Both the position numbers and the translations under genes were made by a program. Source: Chlorobiota bacterium (GTDB lineage Bacteria; Bacteroidota; Ignavibacteria; OLB7). From it: DNA of 64,000 nucleotides. The notes under the pieces were generated by a model. It ran no database searches, was not told where the DNA came from, and was given only the letters and a program-made list of their open reading frames with translations. The stretch lies in NCBI GenBank assembly GCA_016710285.1, contig JADJXR010000001.1, positions 124,001 to 188,000 of the forward strand. Reading direction: 5' to 3'. This document shows, one piece after another, positions 29,254 to 39,666 of this stretch (position 1 is its first letter; the number at the start of each line of letters is the position of its first letter).

Positions 29254-31923
29254 TTACTCCTCCACAATCAACAACGCACCGCCCACTTCGCCCGCCACAT
29301 TCACCAGGTACGCGCCGGCGGCGATGCCGCTAACGTCTATCACCCCATCCACCCCTCCCGAACGAATCACCGACCGTGCCACCTCACGACCCGTAACCTC
29401 ACGCACCACCACCAAGCGATCGCCCGACCTTGCACCACCAACAACAACCCGTGCCTCACCAACCGCAGGGTTCGGAATGATCGTTATCCCCTGCTGGCTT
29501 GCCTCTATTGGCTCCCGTACCGCAAGCACCGTTTGCGGACGAACTACCGTCCCGTACACATCCGCCACACCGTTGCGGTGGTCTATCCAGACCACATAGA
29601 GGGAATCACCACGGAAAATCGCTCGCGGCGTGGTTGTTAGTGTATCCGACCCACCAATGCGGGTCAGCGGCGTGACTTGCCGTAAATGCTTGTTCATCGT
29701 CAGCATCCAAACTCCATTCTTCGCGCTTGGCAGGAGTATTGCAAAACCTGAGTCTTGCGGATTCTGGACAACGTACATCCCATTAAATTCTGCGCTGCCT
29801 CGTTGAATAGTTACCGAATCAACCAATTTCACCACGCCATCTTCCGTGAAACTGAATCGTTGAAAAAGGCCTTTTGTAGTCCAACGAAGAAAATATGAAC
29901 CTAATAATCTTATGGCAGCATAGGATTCGTTCGGTGGCATTTTTTGAAGGCGGATAACCGAGTCTTCCGTTTGTACGATGAATTTCTCGTGATCTACGAG
30001 GAAGAAACGGTTGTTAGAGACAGGGACAATTTGAGGTATTGAGCCCGGTGTTAGAGGATTTTGGATACTCCACACACGTTGTGCATCGTTGCTAATAACC
30101 ACAACGTGCTGAGGATACATAGGGTCGTAATCTCTAAAACCGAGCTGGATAAAGAAATCGCCTGTTTCTGGATGTTGATTCCATGATAGCACTTCAGCAT
30201 CGGTAAGTGGGGTAGTGCTATCAATGCCAGCGGGCGTAATCCATGCTGAATCCGTTGGGAAATATAGGTGGCAGCGGCGACGGAGCAGAGTCCTGTCTTG
30301 TGACGTTGTTTCAAACCAATATTGCATTTGTGCAGCGACAAAACGATTTCCAGACTGCATAATCGTTGTTCCAATTAACCGCGAACCTCTTAGAATTAAT
30401 GGTGGCACAACTGAAGTGTCATTATCTACCTTCCACGGAACAAGCCCAACAGTGGTATCAAGCCCCCTGCTAACCCAACCAACGATTGTATTACCGTTGG
30501 GGCTTATGGTTAATCCAGGATTTTCTTCGGCAATGTTTTTTCGAGACAATGCCACCTTAGCCGACAGCACGACCGTCGTATCGCCAATATCAACTTGGAT
30601 ATTGCTTAACCAGCGGTTTGCACCAACGATTCGATGGGTAATGACTTTATCATTATTGATATTCAGGGCGATTTGTTGATATTCATTAATCTTATTTGAA
30701 TCAACCACAGCTGATTGCTTTTCATGAGCAAAACATAAAAAGGATTTATCATAGAACCCACTTTCACTATAACCTCCTTTCCAATAAGACCATTGCACAT
30801 AATAAATAGCAAAAAAGTATCTACAAAAACCATCCCAGTAAACTTCCTTTGAATTTTTTACGTGAAATTGAATATGATCCGATGGTGATACCCCAGGGAT
30901 GGGGTAACTTGCCATTACAATAGGGTTACTGGCTTTTCCACTTGGAGCAACAGTTGCTTTAACCATAGAAATCAGAATGAGTTGGCCTGATCCATACAAC
31001 CCTCCTTCACCCCTTACATATATCACCCCCAAAGAATCATATCCATGTTGATAGGGAAACACTGAGTTCGGACAGAACTTCTCCCCAATTTGAAGCCCAA
31101 TGGCCTGCTCAGGAAGCATATCCAAAATGTTCCGGTACACCAATAACAGCGTGTCACCATGAACCGTCGTCACCGCTCCATCCCGGCTGAGATGCCACCG
31201 ATCTTTGAATTTCTCCTTCCACCCTGCATCATCAATTTTAGTCCCTCCGTTGTCGAGCAGTATCGGAGGGGCGTTCACACGCAGAACTGCTCTTACTCTA
31301 TTCTCAAACGGCCCCATAACCCCAGAAGCCCGACCGCTATCCAAAACTTCAAACTCCTTCGTCGGATAACCAAGGCTATCTATCCCTTGCCTCAGAATCC
31401 TCCCACCCGCGCTCGTGTCGTTCCAGATCAACTGTGTGACTCTTCCGGTTTGCAGCACGATTACTCCTCGCTCAGGCAATACCCAATCGCTCTGCTTCCG
31501 CTCCGGCCCCAGCTTCCCATCCCGATCCACTGTCCGCATCCAGATTGAGGTGTCGCCCCCACGGCGATCCCGCCAAAACACCAGAAATCGCTCCCCAACA
31601 ACAACCACTTGAACATACCCCGACGGACGAGCTTCCTCGCTCGTCAACTTCTGCTGCGGACCCGATAACGCTGTGTCCTTCAGCAACTGCATCATCAGCA
31701 CCGGAACGATGCTGTCGCCCACCCACTCCGTTGTCCCGAACACCGCCAGCGTCCACCCGCCAGATTCCGCCCCGGACTGGATTAACGCCTCTGCCGGAAG
31801 CACCGGTTGCCACGGATCGTACGATAAACGAATGTCCCGTGATTGCCCCAACGCTGGCGAGGAAGTGGCAAGCAAAAGGAAGAGTAAGGAAGCAATCGCC
31901 GGAAAGTGTGATCTGCTGTTCAT
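29254..31923 (-). CDS. T9SS-exported protein, intact right copy of the tandem duplication
   Basis: 889 residues from the ATG at 31923, which matches the left copy's start and gives the signal peptide; the open frame to 32130 is non-homologous upstream sequence. The protein ends in a T9SS-type sorting domain with PNP, VTGREVARSV and AGAYLVNVAGEVGG. It is nearly identical to the left copy in the N-terminal third and C-terminal ~200 residues. A central island (plus-strand about 30715-31020) is strongly divergent between copies. GC content falls visibly in the middle. The cargo is presumably delivered to the surface by the nearby SprA/PorU apparatus. Confidence 0.8.
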   Translation of the reverse strand: MNSRSHFPAIASLLFLLLATSSPALGQSRDIRLSYDPWQPVLPAEALIQSGAESGGWTLAVFGTTEWVGDSIVPVLMMQLLKDTALSGPQQKLTSEEARPSGYVQVVVVGERFLVFWRDRRGGDTSIWMRTVDRDGKLGPERKQSDWVLPERGVIVLQTGRVTQLIWNDTSAGGRILRQGIDSLGYPTKEFEVLDSGRASGVMGPFENRVRAVLRVNAPPILLDNGGTKIDDAGWKEKFKDRWHLSRDGAVTTVHGDTLLLVYRNILDMLPEQAIGLQIGEKFCPNSVFPYQHGYDSLGVIYVRGEGGLYGSGQLILISMVKATVAPSGKASNPIVMASYPIPGVSPSDHIQFHVKNSKEVYWDGFCRYFFAIYYVQWSYWKGGYSESGFYDKSFLCFAHEKQSAVVDSNKINEYQQIALNINNDKVITHRIVGANRWLSNIQVDIGDTTVVLSAKVALSRKNIAEENPGLTISPNGNTIVGWVSRGLDTTVGLVPWKVDNDTSVVPPLILRGSRLIGTTIMQSGNRFVAAQMQYWFETTSQDRTLLRRRCHLYFPTDSAWITPAGIDSTTPLTDAEVLSWNQHPETGDFFIQLGFRDYDPMYPQHVVVISNDAQRVWSIQNPLTPGSIPQIVPVSNNRFFLVDHEKFIVQTEDSVIRLQKMPPNESYAAIRLLGSYFLRWTTKGLFQRFSFTEDGVVKLVDSVTIQRGSAEFNGMYVVQNPQDSGFAILLPSAKNGVWMLTMNKHLRQVTPLTRIGGSDTLTTTPRAIFRGDSLYVVWIDHRNGVADVYGTVVRPQTVLAVREPIEASQQGITIIPNPAVGEARVVVGGARSGDRLVVVREVTGREVARSVIRSGGVDGVIDVSGIAAGAYLVNVAGEVGGALLIVEE

Positions 31924-32021
31924 GGGTTCAACGGGAAGAGAAACTGATCGAACGAATGGATGGCGACCCAGCGGGAGCTGCAATCGCCACCTAACCCAAG
32001 CGCAGAAGTAGGTAGGTGCTG

Positions 32022-32053
32022 CGAAGATAGAACGTGAGCGAAGCGAGCGCAAG
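32022..32053 (-). promoter_or_regulatory. Candidate -33/-7 promoter for the tandem T9SS gene
   Basis: Read leftward: CTTG, 20 nt, TATCTTCG, about 100 nt before the ATG at 31923. One mismatch to each consensus box. The rest of 31924-32447 shows no gene. Confidence 0.3.
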
Positions 32054-32447
32054 GGTAAAAAGCCAGTAGCGCGAATTTCGCACAGAGCCAGATGGAGGGG
32101 AGCCAGCGTGGCGGGGTGCGGCAACAGCAATCCACCGGCCCAAGAACCACCACCAACTTCAACATCCAGATTTTTTTCCCTTGCTCGACCGAGGAAGTCG
32201 GCATATCATTGCAGCCGTTTCCTGTGGTTCCGTTGGTTCAACCAATTCAGTCAACGTATCGAACAAGCCAGTACCCGTTACAAACCAAGCCGGCAGCGTA
32301 CTTCCGTGGGTCCCAGCTAACATTCCGAGATGACTTGGGTTGTTGCCTGTCACGGGGCTTCGCTTCATATTTGCCAGCTTTTTTATCTCTACCAAAGCCG
32401 TGTGCTCCCTTTTTCCGGGGGATGCCATTGGGCTGTTGCTTTGAACA

Positions 32448-35400
32448 ATGGGTACTGCCTTGACCGATATTCAACGAACCGCTTGGTTCCTTCGCCTTGT
32501 TGCATCGCTGATGCTCCTTGCCGCTGCCACCCCGGCCGACGCACAGGACACCACCGGGCATGCCGCCACGCCAACAACGATTGCCCCACGCACGCCAAGC
32601 TCACCCTTCACGGACCCATTCCCGTTTGAAGCCTACAAGCATTTTGTTGAATTCGACTCGGTTGAAAACCTTGTGCGGATTCGCGAAACCCTGTTCGGCC
32701 AGCCGATTGGCCAGCCACTTACCCTTACTCTAGATCAATACATTGCCGAGCGGCAGAAAGCGTTGGAACGCCAGATGTGGGACCAGCGGCTGAAACGCTA
32801 CTCGGTGGATAGCGCGGCACTGGCCAGCGCGAAATCCCCCGACACCACCACCAAAGAGAAAGACCTTGCCGACATTGTTGGATTGCCGAAGGAGATAAAA
32901 ATCCCGATCCCGCAAAACCCCCTCTTCTCCATTTTTGGGGAGCCAACGGTCAGCATCAACGTGAACGGCAGCGTGAACGTGAGCGCGGGGTGGCAATGGG
33001 ACAACAACAACCTGACCAGCATCAACGCGCTGGGGACCACGCAGTCGGCTCCGTTTTTCAACCAGAATATCCAGGTGGCGGTTAGCGGAAAGGTGGGGGA
33101 TAAACTGAAGCTGAACGCCGACTTCGACACGCAGCGGGCGTTGGATATCGAGAACCAGCTGAAGATCAGTTTTGGCGGCGGCCCGGCAAGCGACGACGAC
33201 ATCATCCAGTCGGTTGAGGCCGGGAACGTCAGTTTGCAAACGCCAAGCCAGTTGGTGGGAAGCGCGCAAGCCCTGTTTGGGGTGAAGTCCAGTTTCAAAT
33301 TTGGGAAGCTGTTCCTGACGGCGTTGGTCTCGCAAAAACGGGGCGAGCGGAAAACCGTCAGCGTCAGCGGCGGGTCGGTGAAAACCCGAATCTCGCTGAA
33401 GCCCTACGACTACGCCCCCAACCACTTCTGGCTGGACACCGCCTACCGGAATTTCTACGACCGTTACTATGCCAACCAGCCGCCAGCGGCCACGCCCGAC
33501 ATGGCCCCATGGAACCTGACCGACATCGAGGTCTATGAGCAGGTGAAGGATGGTTCGATTCCGTCGCAGTTCAAGGCCATTGCGTACGCGGACCTTCCTC
33601 CGGTTGGTCCAAGCGGGCGGTACGATGCGTCGTTCCGGCAGCTGAGCGCGAACACTGTTTCCGGCGAGGTCCAACCGGCTTCGTTTATCAAGCTGGAGCA
33701 AGGGAAGCATTTTGAATACGACCGCCAGCTTGGAACCTTGACGATTAAAACGCTGCAGCGGGATAAAATCTACGCCGTGGCATTCAAGACCAGCGGGCGG
33801 GGAACCTACGGCGAGTTCAGCAACACCCGCAGCGACTCGACCGAGGTTGGCGTGCTTCGGCTGATCTACGTCAGCAACCTTCAGCCAGGCTTCAAAACCT
33901 TGTGGACACGGCAGATGAAAAACATCTACCAGCTGCAAGGGGTCCGGAACATTGACCTGGGCAACTCCAAAATCACCATCACCTACGGCATCCCACCCGA
34001 CACCAACGAGGTCCTGAAGGTGAGCGGCAACCCACGCCTTGTGGAGGTGTTGGGGGTGGACCGCACGAACAGTTCGAACCAATCGGTCCCCGATGGCGAG
34101 TTCGACATCCGCACGCCATATTTCTTTGACCCCACACGGGGGGAGATCACCTTCCCCAGCACCGAGCCGTTCCGCAAAGGCTTGCGCGAGTCGCCGAAGC
34201 TATCGGGGAATGCCGAGCAGTTCGTTATCAACTCCATCTACGACCAGACACGCGAGGAAGCCCAGCAGCAGGACACCCGCGTTGGCCGCTACACGATTGG
34301 CGGCGAGATTGCCGGAAGCGGTGGGAACAAAATCAACCTGGGGGTCTTCAACCTTGCGCGGAACTCCATCAAAGTTTCCGCCAATGGCGAGATGCTGACC
34401 GAGGGGCTGGATTACCGCGTGGATGAAGTCTTCGGCGAGGTGACGCTCCTTTCCCCAAAAGCCAACAGCGCGACCGGGAACATCCAAGTGGAGTTCGAGC
34501 AGAACGACTTCTTCACGATCGCCCAAAAAACTCTGCTTGGGTTGCGGGCCGATTATGACCTGCTGAACAAGCGGAACATCAAGTCGAAATTGGGGATGAC
34601 GCTGATGCAATACAGCCAATCGCTCCCCACCAACAAGGTCCAGATCTACAGCGGCGAAGAGCCGGTCACGAACCTTGCCGTCGGGTTCGATGGCTGGGTG
34701 GATTTCCGCGCCCCGTTCCTGACAAAAGCGATTGACGCGCTCCCATTTTTCAGCACCACCGAAGCCTCCAACATCAAGATTGGGGGTGAGGTTGCCGCAA
34801 TCGTCAGCAACCCGAACAACAAGGAAAGTTTGGTCCAGAGCGATGCCGGAAAAGGGGCCGCGTACATTGATGATTTTGAATCGGGAGCCAAGCGGCAGAT
34901 TCAGCTTGGGATCAACTACACGCTGTGGCACCACTCCAGCGCGCCGCTGGACCCCGCGCTTGGCGGCGACGACACCGCTCGCGTGAAAAACCGCTCGCTC
35001 TTTTACTGGTACAACCGCCAGCCGGCCAACGAGGATGTGAAAAACATCTGGCCAAACCGCGACGTTGGAACCTACTCCCAAAAAACCTCCATTCTGGATG
35101 TGGTGATCGAGCCGGACATTCGCGGCATCTACAACCCAAATCTGAACTACGAGAACAACGTCCCGCGCGACAAAACATGGGGCGGAATGATGCGCAGCCT
35201 CTCCTTCTTCACCACCAATTTGAACGAGGAGAATATTGATTACATCGAGATCACGCTCAGGGCCGATGAGTTCGACCCGAACAGCACCGAGGTCTATCTG
35301 GACCTGGGGCAGATCAGCGAGGATGTGATCCCCAATTTGGATTTGGACACCGAGGATGGCGCAACCGCCAACAATCCGCAGCAAGATGACGTGCTGAACG

Positions 35401-38400
35401 ATGGCGAGGACGTTGGGATTGACCGCCTGAACGACGAAGCCGAACGCGCCAAGTTCGACGGGAACGAGACCGACCCCGCACGCGACAACTTCCAGTTCGA
35501 CAAGTACGGCAGCACCTTCTGGGAAGATTACCGCAGGGTGAACGGATTGGAGAACAACGTGGGGCGCGAAAGCGGTCCATTCCCCGATGCCGAGGACCTG
35601 AACGGCAACAAAAGCCTGGACCTTGACAACAGCTATTTCCGCTACAAGATCAACCTGGACAACGACCCCACCCGCAACCCGCAGATTGTTGGCGGCGGCG
35701 ACAACCCGAACGGCTGGCGGCAATACCGAATCCCGCTGCGGACCGGGTTCCAGAAAGTTGGGAACCCGTCGTTCAGCAACGTGCAGTTTGCGCGGGTGAT
35801 TGTTAAAAGCCCGTCGCGGGCGCGGATTCGGTTTGCGGAGTTCAACCTGGTGGGAAGCGATTGGCGCAATGCCGACATCGCCATTGGCGACAGCACCCGC
35901 GACCCGAAGCTCGATGTCTCGTTCGTGAACCTTGAGGACAACAGCGGTCCTCCCGATTTCTACACCGTTCCGCCCGGGGTGGAGCGCGAACGTGAGTACA
36001 GCACCGACATTCTGAAGAACGAGCAATCGCTGGCCGTGCGGGTGCAAGATTTGGAGCGTGGCGAATCGCGCGCGGCGGTGCGGGTCCGCCCCCGTGCGTT
36101 CGATATGTTCAACTACAAGAAGATGCGATTCTTCCTTCACGGAAGCGGCGACATGGATGCCGACCAAGAATCGGGGCAGCCGGCAAAAGTGGTGGCGTTC
36201 ATCCGGTTCGGCTGGGACAGCACCAACTACTACGAGTACCGCGTGCCGCTGCTTCGCGACTGGCACGAATACACCGTTGACTTTGGCGACCTTGCCGCAA
36301 TCAAGCAGCAGGCGGCAACCACCGTTGGCGGGGTGCAGTTCTTCCCGGTTCCTGGGCAGCCAACGGCGCGGTTCGCGCTGCGCGGAATGCCCTCGCTGAC
36401 GCGCATCCAGTTTATCGCCTTCGGGGTGGAGAACAGCGCCTACCCGGGAGCATTGACCACAACGATGTGGGTGGATGAACTTCGCGCGGTGGAGGCCGAG
36501 GATGAGACCGATTGGGCCGCAACCTTCCAAGCCAACACAAAACTTGCCGACCTGGGAACCATCAACTACAACTTCAGCCGGACCAACCCGAACTTCCACC
36601 GTTTGGAGGACCGGTTCGGGAACCGTGTGGAGGCCACAAACCACGCAACCAACATCAGCCTTGCGTTCGATAAGTTCATGCCCGACGCGCTGAAAGGGAC
36701 CAAAATCCCCTTCACCTACAACCACGTTGAGAAGATCGAGAAGCCGCGCTACGTCAGCGAATCGGATGTTGAAGTTGAGGCCGCTGCCGAGCGGATCGTC
36801 AGCGATGGCGGGGCGGACCCCGTTGCCGCGCAACGCCGCGCCGACAGCCTGCGGACCTCCACCCAAACGCTGGTTGTGCAGGATGCGTTCGGATTCTCCA
36901 ACATCACCCCGCAATTCCCGGGGAATGTTTGGTACGTTCGCGACATCTTCAACCGCTTCCAGTTCGGCTACGATTACAACCAAACGCGCAGCCGCACCCC
37001 GCTGATCGAGCAACGGTTCGAATGGCAATGGAAATTCCGTGGCCAGTACAGCACCAGCATCCCCCAAAACTTCGACGTGAAGCCGCTGACCTTCCTAACC
37101 GATGTTCCGGTGCTCAGCTTCTTCAAAGATTACAAGATCAACCTGCTCCCCACCAGCCTCACCCTTAAAACCGACGTGACGCGGGGCCGCACCACCGAGC
37201 AACTTCGCGGGCTGGAAAGCCCAAGCCCGGTGATTCGGGAGTTCGGAACCTTCCGCAACGCCAACTTCCGCTGGCCAATCACCGACAACGGATTGCTGAA
37301 TGTCAGTGCCGAGTACAACCTGGATGTGTATGGCTCGCTGACCGATCTCGAGATCGGCTCCGACGGCAAACAACGCTCCGGCGGCGACATTGCCGGGGAC
37401 CTGTTCTTCAACGACGGGCGGTTGTTCAATTTTGGGCGCGATTATGAGATGAAGCAGGTGTTCAACTTCAATGGCCGCCCGCGCATTCCGTATCTGAACG
37501 CATTATCCTACAAAGTTGATTACGGCTGGCAAGATCAGCTGAACCCAACGATCACCACCGGCAGCTTCACCAAGCGTGCCAACTGGAACAGCATTGCACA
37601 GGGTGGGCTTCGAGTTCCCGCTGAAGCAGATCGGCAACACCTTATGGGGCACGCCCCCCAACGGGCTGCCCGACACCGCCAGCGAAAGCACCCTTGCATC
37701 GGTGCTCCGCTACCTGATAAAAATTCCGTTCCTGGAGTTCGATCGTCTTTCAATCACCTACACCCAAAACAACAGCAGCAAGAACGATGGGGTGCTGGGG
37801 GCAACCGGTATCTCCAACTTCTGGGGGCGGTCCCTTTTCTTCCGCTCCGAGTCGCCAAACTTCGGCCCGGGAACCGCCTACCAGCTTGGCTTAACCCAGG
37901 ACCCCCACGCCAAACTCAACTTCGGATTGAAGTCCGCATTTCCATTTATCAGCGTGGAGCAGGAGGATGGATTGCGCGCGCCGAACATCTACGTGCAGGA
38001 CCAGTTCACGCAGGAGAACAGCCTTGAGGGAAGGACGCAGCGGGGCCTGTGGCCCGGGACATCGCTTATTCTGAATTGGAACACCAAGTGGGGCTACAAC
38101 CAGAACACCACCATCACCACCGACGGCGACGGGATCGTGACCCGGGGCGACGTGCTTTCAACATTCAACCGCTCCCGCAGCTACCTCAGCTTGCCCGATT
38201 GGTTCATCTTCAGCGCGTTCGATAACGACATCGAAGGCGTTGTGGATGAGTACGCACGGCGGAAGGGTGAGGTCCCCCTCCCGCAGCTTCCCGCAAACCC
38301 AACCGGGGCCGACTCCATCGCCTACGGCCAAGCATTGGTGGCCTACAACAAGCGGATCACCTCCATCCTGTCGGAGACATTCGAGGAGCAGTTGGAGGCG

Positions 38401-39090
38401 TTGAACTGGCTGCCGGGGAACCTCGGGAAATATCTTCCCCGCGTCAACTGGCAGTTCACATGGAACGGGTTGGAGAAGCTCCCCTTCTTTGAAGGATGGC
38501 TGGCAAGCGCATCGCTGCGGCACACCTACACCGGGAAGTTCACCTACAACTACCGCGTCACGCCCGATGGTGAAATCCCCGAGACGCAGACCGTCACGCG
38601 GGGGTTCTCGCCACTGGCGCAGCTGAACCTGACGGGAAAAGATGAGGTGTTTGGCGGCAGCGCAACCGGGTCCATCAGCTACAACACCACCACCGATTTT
38701 GTGCTGGTGACGGCGGCCCGTTCGGAGATCAGCAAGGAGGTGAAGAACGAGGCGGCCCTGCAACTGAACTACCGGAAACGGGGCTTCAGCTTCCCGCTGT
38801 TTGGGTTGAAGTTGCAGAACGAGATTGAGTTCCAAACCAACTTCACCTACTCGCGCAATAACCGGAAGCGGTTCAATCTAACGGACTTCAAGCCGGAGGG
38901 GAACAACAACGGCTCCACGAAAATCAGCTTCCGCCCAAGCGTCCGCTACTCCATCAGTAACGCGGTGGATGGGTTGGCGTTCATCAGCTACGATGCCACC
39001 ATCCCCGACGACGAAGGCTCGCGCGAGATCAGCCGAAGCACCACAAAAGTGGGAATCGAGATTCGCCTGAGGATTTCCGGCGGACGGTAA
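32448..39090 (+). CDS. sprA: T9SS outer-membrane translocon SprA (frameshifted)
   Basis: A signal peptide follows the start (LRLVASLMLLAAATPADAQ). The first frame ends at 38027, but after about 37605 its sequence is meaningless; the +1 frame continues the family sequence (GFEFPLKQIGNTLWGTPPNG) to 39090. One extra base in GGTGGGC restores a ~2213-residue protein, normal for SprA/Sov. SprA forms the giant 36-stranded barrel through which folded T9SS cargo crosses the outer membrane. Family strings include TDIEVYEQVKDG, GKGAAYIDDFESGAKRQIQ (about residue 805) and SITYTQNNSSKNDGVLGA. The window also has porU and several cargo genes. A weak TTGCTTTG box sits 5 nt before the ATG. A terminator-like hairpin follows the stop. 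Confidence 0.93.
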
Positions 39091-39125
39091 GGCACGGCAG
39101 AACATTCACGAGAGGGAGGAGAACG

Positions 39126-39160
39126 CAAGGCCGAAGCAGAAATGCCTCGGCCTTGTTGTT
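39126..39160 (+). terminator. Terminator-like hairpin after sprA
   Basis: Stem CAAGGCCGA/TCGGCCTTG (39126-39134 with 39147-39155) plus inner GCA/TGC pairs, followed by TTGTTTG. The T run is interrupted. Confidence 0.6.
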
Positions 39161-39251
39161 TGGGATATTTCGGGAAATTTACGATCGTTTCGGCGGGGTC
39201 CATTTCTGTAACCCTTCCCCCTTCCCTCGGGTCTTCAATTTGCGCCAGAGG

Positions 39252-39554
39252 GGTAGCGGCCCCGACCGTTGTCGGGACTCAGTCACTGAAGGGTAGCGGC
39301 TCCGATCTTTATCGGGGCCCAGTCACTGAAAGGTAGCGGCCCCGATCTTTATCGGGGCCCAGTCTTTGAGCCAGCCAGATAACGCCGAAGGCTAAAGACC
39401 TTTTATCAATCCCGACGGAGGTCGGGACGGCTACCCAATCACCCGAAGGTAGCGGCCCCGATCTTTATCGGGGCCCAGTCTTTGAGCCAGCCAGATAACG
39501 CCGAAGGCTAAAGACCTTTTATCAATCCCGACGGAGGTCGGGACGGCTACCCGT
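39252..39554. repeat. GTAG-palindrome field with a duplicated 116-bp unit
   Basis: Five GGTAGCGG units have arms GGCCCCGAC/GTCGGGGCC or GGCCCCGAT/ATCGGGGCC around the loop CTTT or similar. A composite unit (39331-39446), which also holds the CTAAAGAC half-hairpin and a CCCGAC...GTCGGG hairpin, is repeated from 39447. No gene is supported between 39091 and 39666. Confidence 0.88.
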
Positions 39555-39666
39555 TGATCCAAAGGTCGCCCTGATGGTGCTATATTTCTCCCCGATTCCT
39601 TTCACAAACTCCGGCATTGCGGCAGCGCGATCCTGTTCCAATCGTTTTCCATCCGATTTCCATCCG

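Larger units (their letters stand above)
26501..31940. repeat. Tandem duplication, two units of about 2.7 kb
   Basis: The left unit (26501-29180) and right unit (29254-31940) align with an offset of 2753 bp at the left end and 2760 bp at the right end. Homology begins at the stop codon and ends about 20 bp upstream of the start codon. Long stretches are base-identical, interrupted by a divergent segment (left 27960-28260). Confidence 0.9.

Noticed and set aside
26501..31940. Composite transposon or insertion sequence
   Set aside because: No transposase and no terminal inverted repeats were found at the ends of the duplicated units.
34200..37067. 955-residue leftward ORF opposite sprA
   Set aside because: It is the antisense shadow of a GC-rich coding frame; the sprA frame carries the family sequence.
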